Source of the DNA: Microcyclospora pomicola
Lineage: Eukaryota > Ascomycota > Dothideomycetes > Capnodiales
Length of the DNA stretch: 64,000 nt
Reading direction: 5' to 3'
Assembly (NCBI GenBank): GCA_002786065.1
Contig: NHNY01000012.1
Coordinates: forward strand, 124,001-188,000
Shown: positions 21,246 to 31,570 of the stretch, one piece after another
Layout: each line of letters starts with the position of its first letter
Position numbering within the stretch: position 1 is the stretch's first letter
Translations under genes and position numbers: made by a program
The notes under the pieces: generated by a model
The model's database searches: none
Seen by the model: only the letters and a program-made list of their open reading frames with translations
Told to the model about the DNA's origin: nothing

Positions 21246-21323
21246 ACCAAAAACCTGGGATCCGCTCCCTCGGAGGTGTCCGCTTCTCCGCACCTCAAAT
21301 GACAAGCCTTTTACGTATGATAG
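21246..21323 (-). repeat. Right terminal inverted repeat (perfect core)
   Basis: Inverted copy of 18016-18093. The outer end is followed by the TA target duplication, 175 bp before the spf1 start codon. Confidence 0.95.
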
Positions 21324-21498
21324 TACACGAAGCGTGGACCCTGTCGTGCTATGATGAAGTTCGGGGGTGCACATTCGACCGCCGCGAACTTTTGGATGGC
21401 GGCCAGCTTGCCAATCTGCAAGACTTCATTTCTGTCCTTCTCTCCCAGGACATCTCGACGCCGCATCTCTTGATTGCGATCCACCGTCGTCGCCCATC

Positions 21499-24400
21499 AT
21501 GTCGGCCAAAACGACGCTTCTGGTGGATCACCCATCCATCAAATCCGCCACTCTACACAACCCCCGCCCTCTGCTACTCCACGCCTACGTCCTGCCCTTC
21601 ATTGTTGCGTGGCCAGTCTTCTTCAGCTTCTATCTTTCCCAGGAGTCATACGACAAGTATATCAACGGGCAAGAATGGACCTTCGTCTTCTCCGGCTCCA
21701 TCTTCACGGCACAGAGCTTACTCTGGCTGATGACTTTCTGGAACGTCGATCTGCGCTCCTGGTTCACATCATCACGCGCGAACAATGTCCGCAATGCGAA
21801 ACTCATCAAGGTGCTTCCTGAAGCGAACGCGGGTATGCCAGACATCTGCGAGATCAAACGAGAACCGGTGGCCGGGAAGGAGAACGTCTCCTTCTTGTTT
21901 CAGAAGAGACGATACCTGTTCAACGAAGAGAAGGGCACTTTCGCGCCATTGGTGTTTGCAGTGGATCAGGAACCAAAACCGTCAGTGGGAACTTTCCAGC
22001 AAAACATTGGTCTGTCAAAGAGGAGCGAGATCGAGCGGCTACAGCAATACTACGGTCCGAACGTCTTCGATATCCCAGTGCCAACATTCACTGAGCTCTT
22101 CAAGGAACACGCCGTTGCCCCATTCTTCGTGTTTCAAATCTTCTGCGTCGGTCTTTGGATGTTGGACGAATACTGGTACTACTCGCTCTTCACGCTCTTC
22201 ATGTTGGTCGTTTTCGAGTCTACGGTCGTGTGGCAGAGGCAGCGAACATTGAAAGAGTTTCGGGGAATGAGCATAAAGCCGTACGAGGTCTATGTCTATC
22301 GCGAGAAGAAATGGATGGAGGTCATGAGCGACAGCCTTCTACCAGGCGACCTAGTCTCTGTAGGAAGAACAAAGGAGGACTCTGGAGTTGCTTGCGATAT
22401 GATCTTGGTTGAGGGCAGCGCGATCGTTAACGAGGCTATGCTTTCAGGAGAGAGCACGCCTGTGCTCAAGGACTCCGTCCAGCTACGACCCGCAGAAGCG
22501 AGCCTCGAACCAGAAGGTCTTGACAAGAACGCATTTCTTTGGGGCGGCACGAAGGTTCTGCAGGTTCAACATGGCACTGCATCTGAAGATGCTTCGGAGA
22601 CCGTTGTACAAAATGCTTCGGGAGTGCCTCAGGCGCCAGACAATGGTGCTCTGGCTATTGTGATCAAGACTGGTTTCGAGACAAACCAGGGCGCTCTTGT
22701 GCGCACAATGATCTACTCAACCGAACGAGTCAGCGCCAACAATGTGGAGGCCCTGCTTTTCATCCTGTTCTTGTGTGTCTTCGCTATCGCAGCCTCTTGG
22801 TATGTGTGGAAGGAAGGTGTCAAGAACGACCGGAAGCGCTCGAAACTCCTATTGGACTGTGTTTTGATCGTCACCTCAGTCGTGCCGCCAGAGCTGCCCA
22901 TGGAATTGAGCTTGGCGGTCAACACTAGTCTTGCGGCTCTTAGCAAGTATGCCATTTTCTGCACCGAACCTTTCCGGATTCCTTTCGCTGGACGCGTGGA
23001 CATTGCCTGCTTCGACAAAACCGGAACCTTGACTGGCGAGGACTTGGTTGTCGATGGCATTGCTGGACTAAACTTGGGGCAAAAGGGTGTCTCGTCTGAG
23101 CCAGATGGCGCGCAGAGCCACTTGACCAAGGTCAATGAGAGTGGACTTGCTACAACACTGACTTTGGCTACTGCACACGCACTCGTGAAATTGGAAGAAG
23201 GTGACGTCGTGGGAGAGCCGATGGAGAAAGCCACTCTGGAATCACTTGGTTGGGCACTCGGCAAGAATGATACACTGTCTGCCAAAACAAGCGCCACTGG
23301 TGCCAAAGCGCAAGATATCGTCCAGATCAAGCGTCGTTTCCAATTCTCTTCAGCCCTCAAACGACAAAGTTCTGTTGCTACTGCTATCATCACGGATCGC
23401 GCGACTGGCAAGAAGATCACCAGCACTTTTGTTGGAGCCAAAGGCGCACCCGAAACGATTCGCCAAATGCTTACTGACGTGCCGCCGAAATACGAAGAGA
23501 CCTACAAGTATTTCAGCAGGAATGGCGCACGTGTGCTCGCACTTGGTTACAAATACTTTAAGGTTGGCGAGGAACTGAAGCAAGCTCGCATCAACGACCT
23601 CAAACGAGAGGAAGTCGAGTGCGATCTTCACTTTGCTGGATTCTTGGTACTTCAATGCCCTCTCAAGGATGACGCTATCAAGGCGGTGCGTATGCTCAAC
23701 GAGAGCAGTCATCGTGTTGTGATGATTACTGGAGACAACTCACTCACTGCAATCCACGTCGCCCGTACAGTAGAGATCGTCGATCGTGAGGTCTTGATTT
23801 TGGATGCACCTGAGAACGATGTGAGCGGAGAAAATCTGGTGTGGAGAAGCGTTGACGACAAAACCAACATCCCCGTGGACCCGACGTTGCCATTGGATGC
23901 GGAAATTCTCAAGACCAAGGATCTTTGTGTTACTGGATATGGTCTCGCCAAATTCAAGGGTCAGCAAGCGCTTTCGAGTCTGCTGAGACATACATGGGTT
24001 TACGCTCGCGTTTCGCCGAAGCAGAAAGAAGAAATCCTCGTCGGACTCAAGGAGCAGGGCTACACCACGCTTATGGCTGGAGATGGTACCAACGATGTTG
24101 GTGCCCTCAAGCAGGCACACGTCGGCGTTGCACTGCTGAATGGCACGAAAGAGGACATGGAAAAGATCGGCAAGCACTTCCGCGAAACTAAGATGAAAGA
24201 GCTTTACGAAAAGCAGAAGCAGATGATGGAGCGCTTCAATCAGCCTCCTCCACCTGTGCCGCACCAAATTGCTCATCTCTTCCCTCCTGGGCCTAAGAAC
24301 CCACACTACGAGAAAGCCATGGAACGCGAGGCTGCCAGCAAAGCTCAGCTTGAAGCTCTGAAGGGTATCGAGAATGGTAGTGCTAATGGTGCTGTCACTG

Positions 24401-25487
24401 CAAACGCACCTCCGCCACCACCGACACAGCAGATTATTGCGCCTAAGACCCCCCAAGACGAACGGAAAGAAAAGGCTCAGAATGCCGCTCAAGCTATGGC
24501 AGAAAAGCTATCCCTGTCCATGTTGGAAGACCAGCTCAACGAGGATGAGCCACCGACCATTAAGCTTGGTGACGCTTCCGTCGCAGCGCCGTTCACCAGC
24601 AAGCTCTCTAACGTTATCGCTATCCCTAACATCATTCGCCAAGGAAGATGCACGCTCGTTGCCACCATCCAAATGTACAAGATCTTGGCGCTGAATTGTC
24701 TGATCAGCGCATACAGTTTGAGTGTTCTCTATCTCGATGGTATCAAGTTCGGAGACGGCCAAGTCACGATCAGCGGTATGCTCATGAGTGTCTGCTTCCT
24801 GAGCATCTCCCGCGCCAAGGTAAGCCGAGTGTCTTCCCATCATCGTCTTGTCTATCTGCTAACAAGATATGTGTGTGTTAGTCCGTCGAGCAGCTATCAA
24901 AAGAGAGACCGCAAAACAACATCTGGAACTGGTACATCATCCCCTCTGTGCTGGGACAATTCGCCGTCCACATCGCCACCCTGATCTACATCTCCGAGTT
25001 CGTGCACAAGTTCGAGCCGCGCCGCGACCGTCGCACCATCAACCTCGAAGGCGACTTCGAGCCCTCGCTCCTCAACTCGGCCATCTACCTCCTGCAGCTG
25101 ATCCAGCAGATCTCCACCTTCGCCATCAACTACCAAGGCCGGCCGTTCCGCGAGAGCATCCGCGAGAACAAGGGCATGTACTGGGGCATCGTGCTCGTCG
25201 CAACCGTGGCCTTCTCGTGCGCGACCGAGTTCGTGCCCGAGATCAACACGCAGCTCAAGCTGGTGCCGTTCGCGACCGAGTTCAAGGTGCACATGTGCGC
25301 GACCATGGTGCTCGACTACGTCGGCTGCTGGTGCATAGAGAAGACGCTCAAGTTCTTCTTCTCCGACTTCCGCCCCAAGGACATCGCGGTGCGCCGCCCG
25401 GATCAGCTGGAGCGCGAGCGCCAGCGCGCCGAGGCCGAGCAGGCCAAGATTGAGCGGGAGAAGGAGCTGAGGGCCGGCAAGCTGTGA
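21499..25487 (+). CDS. spf1: P5A-type ATPase Spf1 (ER transmembrane-helix dislocase)
   Basis: Two exons, 21499-24819 and 24882-25487, with a 62-bp intron (GTAAGC, branch GCTAAC, GTTAG), giving 1308 aa. Spf1 is the ER P5A ATPase that removes mis-inserted tail-anchored and mitochondrial membrane helices; its loss disturbs ER and sterol homeostasis. Seen here: the P5A M4 motif PPELPMEL near residue 464, the phosphorylation site DKTGTLTGE with Asp506, MLSGES in the actuator domain, MITGDN, and the hinge AGDGTNDVGAL near residue 861. A basic, Pro-rich cytosolic insert near residues 910-1010 precedes the last membrane helices, as in the family. The C-terminus ends in a charged coil (RERQRAEAEQAKIEREKE). 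A transposon ends 175 bp upstream of the ATG, so the promoter is interrupted or displaced. Base composition rises in GC in exon 2. Confidence 0.97.
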
Positions 25488-26231
25488 GGGTTCTCTTACT
25501 ATGCTTTTGGCGTTGCCGACTACCGATGAGAAAGCCGTAGATGTTTAGAACGTAGAGGGTAGAATAAACAGATAATGGGCAATTGGCATATGCTTGTAGA
25601 CGAGGATGAGTTGACGCGTCGTAAATACACATGTGTAAATGTTAGGAACGTATTGACATCCACCTACATCATCGTGATACGGCGCCGTACTTTGGATGGT
25701 GAAACGGGCCGACTTATCACACTGTCTACTAGCCCATTTCTGCTGTGAAGATGGAGCCCGCCACATATCTTGGCCAAATCAACACGATGTCACGAAAAGC
25801 GCACAGTGGAGAGAATGTAGAAGCAGAAGAAATGTATTTGCCCCATCGCCGGCGCCATGCTAAACGAGAGGACTCCATATCCGGGAGCTCGAGGCAAGCC
25901 ACTGTGCCTGTGCCATGCCCTGCCATGAGCACTGTTCTACGCTTGAATCTCCTCCCATACCGGCCCCGAGAAAGTCCCGTATCTCGACGCAAGAAGGAAA
26001 CCTTTGTAAAGACATACCGTCGTGTTGTCGGACTTGGCTTTGCTCATACGTTCGTGAGAGAATGAAGGAAAGGAGGAATAGAGATAGAGCTCGTGATGCA
26101 TGAGACGTCGTCGTGGCCTGCTCGTTAGGAACTATGAAAGAGCCAAAAGCCTGCGGCTGTGCTGCTGCACCTGGCAAGGCTCGTACCGTATGGGAGAAGC
26201 AAGGAGCAGAGTTGTGAGTAGCGTGAGTAGC
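25488..26231. other. Convergent intergenic gap
   Basis: Between the 3' ends of spf1 and the cullin. Short frames on both strands have no domain. Nothing further seen. Confidence 0.5.
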
Positions 26232-28619
26232 TTAAGCAAGGTAGCCTAGCTCGTCGCCATCGAGACGTTCGAGATACTCTTTCTCGAGGAGGATGTCGAT
26301 ACATTTCTTGATGTCCACGACTTTAGGCGAGAAGCGGTTTTTGATTTGAGCAATGGTCTCAGCCACGAGCTGATTGTGCTTCATGGTCTTGCGAGATTTC
26401 ATGATGCGGACGATCGCAGACTGTAGAGCAGAAGTCAGTATGGGCAGGGACACGAGAGGAATCCAACGTTGATAGAGCGTGGAACATACCTGCATAAGCA
26501 TCTTGCGATCTTCTTCAATCGTCTTGTGCGTCTCCTCTGCTTCTTGCTTCTGCTCGGACTTGATGGCGATGTTGAGATTGATCTTGAGCTTCTTGTTCTT
26601 GAAGCCATGGTTGAGTGAATACGTGGTGCCGCTGCCTGGCGTGGCGTTGGCTGGGTTGGGGGTGATGACTTTTGCCTTGACGAAGATTCCTATCGAAGGA
26701 TCGAGGGTCTCCTTTTGCAATTTGGTACTCTCGGCAAGATCATCGTAGCTGACCTCATCTGTATCGTTGAACAACAATAGGATGGCCATCTGGTAAGTCG
26801 ATACCTGGAACGTATACGGCACTTTGTTGTTCTTGATGTAGTTGGCGCGGATTTCGCCCTTGCACAGATGCCACAACCAGGTAAGCTTTCGTCCACCGTG
26901 CTTTTTCTCGTAGAAAGTCGAGAATCGCTCGTAAGCTTTGACAATCTCTCTGGGAGGCGCAAAATGTGTTGTAGGTGGCGTAAGAGGCCAGAACCCATTA
27001 CCAAGGATTTGAAAGTTGGAGTCGATGCTGTCGTTCATGTCCTCTTTGTCGAGAGTCTTGAGCTGCCAACCCTCGTAGTCCACGTTGAGATCCTTCGAAG
27101 TTTGCATGTCCTGGAACATGCGTTGGAGCTTATTGGTATACTCGAAGCCGGAAGCATCCTTCAGTTTGGAGATCATGGATGTTTCTGCATCCATGGAAGC
27201 GGAGGTACCGTTGACAAGACGCTTGGCTAGCGTTCTCGAATAGAACTTTTGGAACACGTCCTTATCCTCAATATACTTGAAAACAGTCATGATTTCGTTC
27301 AACAGCTTCTCCATATCGTCATCTTCTGTCGCCTTGGTGGACCGCTTCAAGACATTATCGGCATGCTTGGCAAGAAGCTCGGGTGACCTTGCCGAGTTCT
27401 TCTCGCATACCTTGTTGCGGTTGACGTATTCCCGACACGCATTGTCTAACGAGCGGACGAACTCTGACTCGCCGATGAAAGCGTTCTGGACAAGCGAAGC
27501 GTATTGAACATGTACTTCAAGTAGCGCATCGATGTAAGCTTTCGGGTCAAGAGCTTCACCCTGCTCAGCAACCCGTTGTACGGCGAGCAAACCAGCACGC
27601 TTCACATGTTCTTCGAATCGTTTCCTTAGCGGGTCCAAGCCTTCCGGGATTCGAGCCAGCAACTTGTACATCCGAGCCATGTCTTCCTCGCGATCGTTAT
27701 CGAGCAGTACCTGGAACTCGTCGCGAAGCACTGGAGCATGCTCTGCAATGAGTGCTTGCTCGCAGGTCTTCATAAGTGGTTGTGTGATCTCAGACAGCAG
27801 ATAAAGCGGCACCCGTTCCTTCTCCTCGTCCAGCCGCCGCTCAGCCTTCTTCATGTAGTCCACCACAGAGTTCTCCAGCAGGAATTGACGAGATTCTATC
27901 TCGTAGTACTTGCCGGTAGCCTCTAGGTAGGGTTTCTCAAAGTACTCCCGATAGACCTCCAATGTAGACTTTGTGCTGTCCGCTTCATCAATTCCCAAAG
28001 AAACAAAGGAGTTGACCACGTCTTTGATCTTGGACTGCTCTATAGTCTCGCCATTTCGCTGCTTTTCCACCAGGCGCAATACAGCGTCCATGACTGCATT
28101 CTGAGTTGTGCCGAACATATCCTCTTTCCACCGTACCAGAAACAAGGTGTAGATATCGAATATGTCTTTCTTGCCCTCGTCCATCTCACGTTTGACCCAG
28201 TGGCGGTTGAGGTACCTGAACAAGTGGTTGTTGTAGGTGCCCGCCGTCGTATATCTCTTCCACTCCTTGATGTAGTATGTGAGCAGAGCCTCGTCCGAGT
28301 GTTTGATCATCTCCGCATGAACGCCTGCTAGATGTGCCTTGAGGTACGCGTTGAGCTTCTGGTACAGTTCCTCGCCGAGCAGGTATGCTCCTCTGTTGTT
28401 GGCATGCAGGTGGCTCGATGTTGACGGTCCCGTATTTTTCTGGGCGGTACAGAAGTTGTGGATGACTGTGTACAAGCTCATGTATGTCTTCAGATCCACA
28501 CCATCGTTGAGGGAGAACATGATCCGCTCCACTCCCCACTCCAGATAGCGCCATGTGCTGTTGATATCATCTTTGGTCGTGGGCATGGGCGGAACCGGTA
28601 CGGCGTGTGATTTCGACAT
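26232..28619 (-). CDS. culA: Cullin-1 (Cdc53/CulA), SCF ubiquitin-ligase scaffold
   Basis: The frame is open over the whole span (795 codons). A 69-bp intron at 26421-26489 (GTATGT...CTACAG) is in phase and lacks stops; removing it gives 772 aa and restores the family sequence LMQ-SAIVRIMKSRK. Exons are 28619-26490 and 26420-26232. The N-terminus carries cullin repeats that bind Skp1 and F-box proteins. The cullin-homology domain includes the FYSRTLAKRLVNGTS segment. The C-terminal winged helix holds the neddylation lysine Lys718 in IVRIMK, 54 residues from the end, against 56 in human CUL1, and ends YLERLDGDELGYLA. Cullin-1 joins Skp1 and the RING protein Rbx1 to ubiquitinate cell-cycle and nutrient-response targets. 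Several F-box-like proteins lie in this window, but adjacency need not mean partnership. Confidence 0.96.
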   Translation of the reverse strand: MSKSHAVPVPPMPTTKDDINSTWRYLEWGVERIMFSLNDGVDLKTYMSLYTVIHNFCTAQKNTGPSTSSHLHANNRGAYLLGEELYQKLNAYLKAHLAGVHAEMIKHSDEALLTYYIKEWKRYTTAGTYNNHLFRYLNRHWVKREMDEGKKDIFDIYTLFLVRWKEDMFGTTQNAVMDAVLRLVEKQRNGETIEQSKIKDVVNSFVSLGIDEADSTKSTLEVYREYFEKPYLEATGKYYEIESRQFLLENSVVDYMKKAERRLDEEKERVPLYLLSEITQPLMKTCEQALIAEHAPVLRDEFQVLLDNDREEDMARMYKLLARIPEGLDPLRKRFEEHVKRAGLLAVQRVAEQGEALDPKAYIDALLEVHVQYASLVQNAFIGESEFVRSLDNACREYVNRNKVCEKNSARSPELLAKHADNVLKRSTKATEDDDMEKLLNEIMTVFKYIEDKDVFQKFYSRTLAKRLVNGTSASMDAETSMISKLKDASGFEYTNKLQRMFQDMQTSKDLNVDYEGWQLKTLDKEDMNDSIDSNFQILGNGFWPLTPPTTHFAPPREIVKAYERFSTFYEKKHGGRKLTWLWHLCKGEIRANYIKNNKVPYTFQVSTYQMAILLLFNDTDEVSYDDLAESTKLQKETLDPSIGIFVKAKVITPNPANATPGSGTTYSLNHGFKNKKLKINLNIAIKSEQKQEAEETHKTIEEDRKMLMQVCSTLYQRWIPLVSLPILTSALQSAIVRIMKSRKTMKHNQLVAETIAQIKNRFSPKVVDIKKCIDILLEKEYLERLDGDELGYLA

Positions 28620-29483
28620 GACTGGGATCGGTCGCGGTGTCCCTCGCGAAGGGCGGATGGTGGGATGAAATGCCGGGTGGAAGCAAGCCTGACGGAGGAG
28701 CGCTCGAGGCCCAGAGGTCTTCGGATCAGGTAAATGGATGTCGTGTGACCAAATGAAAGTGGCGAACTGGATGCTCAGATTGGTAGAGGGGCTGCCGGGG
28801 TCGTCTCTCGGGCTCCCGCTCCTCGAGCTATATAAGATATGCAGAGACCGTGCGGAGGGTGGTGGTAGCCTTTGTCCTTGCTAAGCAGGATAGCGATGAG
28901 GGTAATGCAGCACCAGATGGTGTGTGAGAGCCTTTGCAGACGGACGCAAGACAGAACAAACCCAGGTGTCTGCCTGGCAAAGGATGTAGGAGGAAGAAAA
29001 AGGCAGAGGGTTATGGTGAAGAGAAGTGTCAAGTTAACGTGATTGATGTGTTTGAAAGCGGCGAGCGTCACGGTGTCGAGGCACAGGCAGAAGCGCTAGT
29101 GCAGATGGTATTCATGAGCCTCACGCATATGACATAAAGTGAACATACATGTCAATACATACATGTTTCATATTGCAGTGAAGCCATACATATGTATGTA
29201 TAATGAAGTTGTTTTGGACGGTCTCACAATGTCTGATCATCATACATCGTCTACTCCAGTGTCTGTCGTGCTGTGAACAACTGATCAAAGCAGTGCCGAA
29301 GCATTGTTTGTAAGCTGCGTCAAGGTGTTGAACAACAAGGTGAATGAGGAAGAGAAGAATGGAGATGCGCAATATCTTGCCACAATTGAAGAGAAGGGTG
29401 ATGTTACACTTCTATGCTACAGCTTATGTACATTGAACTGATGTTCTGATGCCTGCTCCATGCTTTATATCCCTACAACGGCT
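28620..29483. other. Cullin promoter region and mia40 3' flank
   Basis: On the minus strand a TATATAG-like element lies at about 28828-28834, roughly 210 bp upstream of the cullin ATG; its use as a TATA box is unproven. No gene was supported in this stretch. Confidence 0.45.
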
Positions 29484-30427
29484 TCATCGAGCATCGTGGG
29501 CTGCTCTCGGAACAGCGGTTTCAGTTTCACTCGTCGGTTCGTGATCGCTCTTCACCTGCTCTTTCGCAACTTCTGCTCTCCGACTCTTCTCTGCAATCGT
29601 CTGATCTGAGTTTTGAGGGGCGGCAACCTTGTCTGCTCGTTGCTCAGGCGGCTGAACATCCGACGATCCTGAGGCTGGTGCTGACTCGCCATTCGACCCG
29701 TCCCTTGCGCCATCTCCCTCAAGTTGTCCCTCCACTTCGTCCTCCTCCAGCTCTGACCCGTAGATCTCTGGGTGCTCTCTGAAGCAGTTCTGCATCGTCT
29801 TGAAATGCTCGATGCAGTCCACACCTTTGGGTTCCTCCTTGGAGTATACGAAGCACGAGAAAGCTGCTTTGAACTGCTCGCCGCAGGGGCCGTCGGCCAT
29901 CCCGCCCAGACAAGGGCAATCCCAGTTGATCTCGCCAGTCTCTTCATTGAAAGCGCCTTGCTGCGCGGCTTCTGCCTCCAATGCTTCCGGGGAATCCTCA
30001 GCAACATCAGGCGCGGCGGCCACGGAAGGGGACTCCGTTGGGGTAGGTTCACGAGCTTGCGCTCTGGCCTGCGCGGCCTTCCGTTGCTGCGCTACTGCAT
30101 CGAGGCTCTCGAACGTCTCATTTTCTCGTGTGGTTTCAGGCGACGAATGGAGAAACGCTGTGCTTAAGAATCAGCTTACCACTCCTTACAAAGTCACCCT
30201 CTTCTTCATTGTCAGCACCGGGACAACTTACGAGCAGGCTCGTCTGCGAAGATCGTCGAAGTGTTGTAGTAGTACACCAATGCGCCCGCCGCACCCCATC
30301 GTGCGATCGAGCTCTTCCAACTTCGTGACAATTTATGCGGAGGTTGTGTGCTGAGAAATCGTTGCGATGGCGCCGCTTTTGGAAGTGCTCGCAGGCCTGA
30401 GGCCACCCGTAATGCTGGTCGGTACAT
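29484..30427 (-). CDS. mia40: Mitochondrial intermembrane-space import receptor Mia40
   Basis: Two exons, 30427-30232 and 30157-29484, with a 74-bp intron, giving 289 aa. Mia40 imports and oxidises small Cys-rich proteins in the mitochondrial intermembrane space, with Erv1 recharging it. The N-terminus is a presequence ([20 protein letters not shown]) followed by a membrane anchor ([14 protein letters not shown]). The core holds the redox CPC motif (Cys146-Pro-Cys148) and the twin CX9C motifs Cys157/Cys167 and Cys180/Cys190, with the expected spacing. An acidic, probably disordered tail of about 90 residues follows. All six structural Cys are present, so the protein should be active. It diverges from thiamine pyrophosphokinase over 318 bp. 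Confidence 0.95.
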
Positions 30428-30745
30428 TGTGAAGGAGCACTGGGTGATACAGTGATAGTGTGAAGGACAAAGATGACGAAGAGGAGGCGTGGAAAGATTG
30501 ATGCATCAAGATGATTTGTCAGGTACCTGAAGCCATAAGTGTTCCTGCGGGCAGCGCCGGCGGCGTGGATGAGCCGCTGATTTGATGCTACATCTTCCCA
30601 ACATCAGGCAATGTACAAGAGATATGACCGACATGTACTGATCGAGACAGGTGAATTTACAATTTGTAGATATGCTGCGGATATGAGCTATCGTAATGCC
30701 TGTATCCTTATCCATTTTCCATCACGATCGGAAATGTAACACAGC
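30428..30745. promoter_or_regulatory. Divergent promoter mia40 / thiamine pyrophosphokinase
   Basis: 318 bp between two outward-facing start codons, so both promoters lie here. No clear TATA box or repeated operator was found. A thiamine riboswitch would be expected, if at all, in an intron of thiamine biosynthesis genes; nothing resembling one is seen. Confidence 0.5.
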
Positions 30746-31570
30746 ATGAGCACTTCTATCCACATTAATGGCACTACTGCTCGACTGCGGCCTACACAAT
30801 ATCTCGAGCCTCCAGTGCAGGATCCGGATGGCAACGCCGAAATCAGGAAAGCTGCTTTGATCATACTGAACTCCCCAATCGAGGACTATCGTTACTTCTG
30901 TCGCCTGAAGTCTCACAGCGTCTTCACCATCTGCGCTGATGGTGGCGCAAACCGGCTTTTCGAGCTCATGGCTTCGCAAGGACAAGCATTCCCGTTGACT
31001 GCTGCTCTGAGCGTGGCGAAACCAGACATGATACACGGAGACTTGGACTCTTTGCTGCCTCATGTCCGAGAGACGTATGCAAGTCTTGGTGTGGAGATCA
31101 GCGGAGACTCCGACCAGTATTCCACCGATCTGGGCAAAGCAATCAAAGTGGTGATGTCCAAAGTCGTCGACGTGCAGGACATCCTTCTTCTCGGCTCTAT
31201 AGGTGGCCGGGTGGATCAAGGCATCGGCATTATACACGAACTGTATCGTGAGCAGGTCGTCCGTCATCCGAGCCTCCGGTTCTGGCTCTACTCTGAGTCC
31301 AGTGTCACGACGTTGTTGCATGCTGGGACGACAGTGATTAGCACACCATTGGCAGGAGGTTTAATCAAGCGGAAAATTGGCATTCTGCCAGTATATGGAA
31401 AGGCCAGGATCTCGACTCACGGATTGGAGTGGGATGTGCAAGACTGGGAGACGGAGCTGGGTGGGATAGTGAGCACAAGCAATCACATCATGGCCGATGA
31501 GATCACCATAACGTGTGACAAGGAAGTGCTGTTCACTGTGCAAAGAGGCTCTTTCGGGAATAGAGCGTGA
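30746..31570 (+). CDS. THI80: Thiamine pyrophosphokinase (Thi80 type)
   Basis: Intact single exon, 274 aa, from the ATG at 30746. The enzyme moves a pyrophosphate from ATP to thiamine, making the cofactor thiamine diphosphate in the cytosol. Diagnostic segments are ALIILNSPI, ICADGGANRLFE, the acidic metal/ATP site MIHGDLDSLLP, the SDQYSTDLGKAI element and LLLGSIGGRVDQ. The C-terminal thiamine-binding part includes GLEWDV and STSNHIMADEITI, which is well conserved in the family. No oddity. Its partner across the divergent promoter, mia40, has no direct link to thiamine, so shared regulation is only a possibility. Confidence 0.96.
   Translation: MSTSIHINGTTARLRPTQYLEPPVQDPDGNAEIRKAALIILNSPIEDYRYFCRLKSHSVFTICADGGANRLFELMASQGQAFPLTAALSVAKPDMIHGDLDSLLPHVRETYASLGVEISGDSDQYSTDLGKAIKVVMSKVVDVQDILLLGSIGGRVDQGIGIIHELYREQVVRHPSLRFWLYSESSVTTLLHAGTTVISTPLAGGLIKRKIGILPVYGKARISTHGLEWDVQDWETELGGIVSTSNHIMADEITITCDKEVLFTVQRGSFGNRA

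Larger units (their letters stand above)
18016..21323. mobile_element. 3.3-kb Tc1/mariner-type DNA transposon, two convergent ORFs, RIP-degraded
   Basis: The element is bounded by inverted repeats that begin CTATCATACGTAAAAGG and match perfectly for 78 bp, then imperfectly for roughly another 100 bp. A TA dinucleotide lies immediately outside each end (18014-18015 and 21324-21325), the target duplication of Tc1/mariner elements. Inside are a plus-strand ORF starting at 18206 and a minus-strand transposase ORF starting at 21122. Both keep one reading frame over their length but are full of TAG and TAA codons at places where CAG, CAA or TGG is expected. That is the signature of C-to-T mutation at CpA, as in repeat-induced point mutation (RIP). 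The element is therefore inactive. At 3.3 kb it is longer than usual one-gene Tc1/mariner or Fot1 elements (1.3-2 kb) because of the extra ORF. Confidence 0.93.

Noticed and set aside
18016-21323. Reading the element as an LTR or virus-like element
   Set aside because: Terminal repeats are inverted, a TA duplication flanks them, and the readable protein is a DDE transposase of Tc1 type; no reverse transcriptase, integrase or capsid trace.
22713-23441. 242-codon minus-strand frame inside spf1
   Set aside because: Antisense shadow of a well-supported ATPase exon; no domain, and the plus strand explains the codon pattern.
23740-24492. 250-codon minus-strand frame inside spf1
   Set aside because: Same reason; it lies opposite the conserved hinge region.
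26421-26489. Treating the open stretch in the cullin as coding
   Set aside because: It interrupts the conserved LMQ-SAIVRIMK block and has GTATGT and CTACAG borders, so it is an intron.
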